A DNA stretch of 64,000 nt from contig NZ_PIZM01000006.1 of assembly GCF_002835465.1 (NCBI RefSeq), positions 124,001 to 188,000 of the forward strand, written 5' to 3'. Each line of letters opens with the position of its first letter. The first letter of the stretch is position 1. The notes below the pieces were generated by a model. That model was not told the origin of the DNA and did not search any database. It worked only from the letters and a program-made list of their open reading frames with translations. The DNA is from Psychromonas sp. psych-6C06 (GTDB lineage: Bacteria; Pseudomonadota; Gammaproteobacteria; Enterobacterales; Psychromonadaceae). Positions 63,689-64,000 of this stretch are shown here, one piece after another. The translations under genes were made by a program, and so were the position numbers.

Positions 63689-64000
63689 ATGAAAAAACCA
63701 CAACCAATCGCATTGCGCGTAATAAACTCCGTCAAGTTAAGTGCGAATATGCAGCGTATTACCTTACAGGGTAAAGAGCTCGCTATTTTCCCTGACGATT
63801 GTCAGGGAGGCTATGTCAAATTACTCTTTAATGCACAGGGAGGGACTGACCTGAGTCAGGTAGCGCCTGAACAGCGCCCTGTCATGAGGACTTACACAAT
63901 TGCTCACTATTCGCCATCGGCACTCACTATTGATATCGATTTTGTACGCCATGAGACACCTGATTTGAGCTGTGGCTTCGCGGCTCGTTGGGCAAAGAAT
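63689..64000 (+). CDS. Siderophore-interacting protein (ViuB/YqjH-like), 3' end outside window
   Basis: The first 104 residues of an FAD-dependent ferric-siderophore reductase. MKKPQPIALRVINSVKLSAN is the usual start, KLLFNAQG and the flavin-binding RTYTIAHYS (RxYTxR-like) follow, then IDIDFVRHE and GFAARWAK. It would release iron from siderophores in the cytoplasm. The Fur box upstream predicts iron repression. AGG lies 8 bases before the ATG. The C-terminal NAD(P)H part is beyond the edge. Confidence 0.88.
   Translation, partial: MKKPQPIALRVINSVKLSANMQRITLQGKELAIFPDDCQGGYVKLLFNAQGGTDLSQVAPEQRPVMRTYTIAHYSPSALTIDIDFVRHETPDLSCGFAARWAKN

Overview
The window looks like chromosomal DNA of a marine gammaproteobacterium of the Psychromonas/Alteromonadales-Vibrionales type. 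This is judged from several blocks with gammaproteobacterial gene order (yigZ-trkH-hemG, hemN/DUF2489/yihI/cytochrome c4/engB, murB-birA-tRNAs), from the protein sequences themselves, from small families typical of Vibrio relatives (DUF3624, DUF2489, DUF4250), and from dispersed intergenic repeats. No searches were possible, so the genus is an inference. Most of the window is ordinary core genome. I saw no insertion sequence, prophage or CRISPR array.

Layout. 1-7 kb: the 3' part of glnE, a lipid A acyltransferase, a membrane PAS/GGDEF diguanylate cyclase. 5.5-10.8 kb (minus strand): menE, menC, alr, dnaB tightly overlapping, then dgkA. 11-20.3 kb (plus strand): an S9 peptidase lipoprotein, plsB (short C-terminus), a rhodanese, yigZ, trkH, hemG, recQ. 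20.3-29.6 kb: a repeat-rich spacer, a DUF457 membrane hydrolase, a small unknown, a YbjD-like OLD nuclease, a META-domain lipoprotein coupled to spoT, nfo, and a HutG homologue that has lost most of its metal ligands. 29.7-35 kb: DUF3624, anmK, hemN, DUF2489, yihI, cytochrome c4, engB. 35-41 kb: a solitary YjbH-type outer-membrane protein, a repeat-containing lipoprotein, an orphan sensor kinase. 41-52.4 kb: prlC, cobO/btuR, nhaA, DUF945, a GloC-like hydrolase, leuA with a leader peptide and attenuator, msrB, a GNAT, murB, birA.

52.5-64 kb has a more accessory character. The tRNA-Thr/Tyr/Gly cluster is not followed by the usual thrT-tufB. Instead there is a repeat, a putative metal transporter and DUF4250 separated by two Fur-like boxes, a Zur-type rpmE2-rpmJ2 pair (rpmJ2 starts at CTG), and a KdgR-type module for unsaturated uronic acids: kdgR, kduD, an RpiB-family isomerase, a TauE/SafE permease and a GH88 unsaturated glucuronyl hydrolase. 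Then follow an AarF/UbiB-type kinase, a PEP-CTERM protein behind a well-formed sigma-54 promoter, and the start of a Fur-box-preceded siderophore-interacting protein.

How the genes work together. In the uronate module, GH88 would release 4,5-unsaturated uronate from imported oligosaccharides, the RpiB-type enzyme would stand in for KduI, and KduD would feed 2-keto-3-deoxygluconate to kinase and aldolase steps outside the window. The most notable observations are this module, the sigma-54/PEP-CTERM unit, the degenerate HutG homologue, two families of dispersed repeats (one with a fossil-like reading frame), and the metal-stress elements (Fur, Zur).
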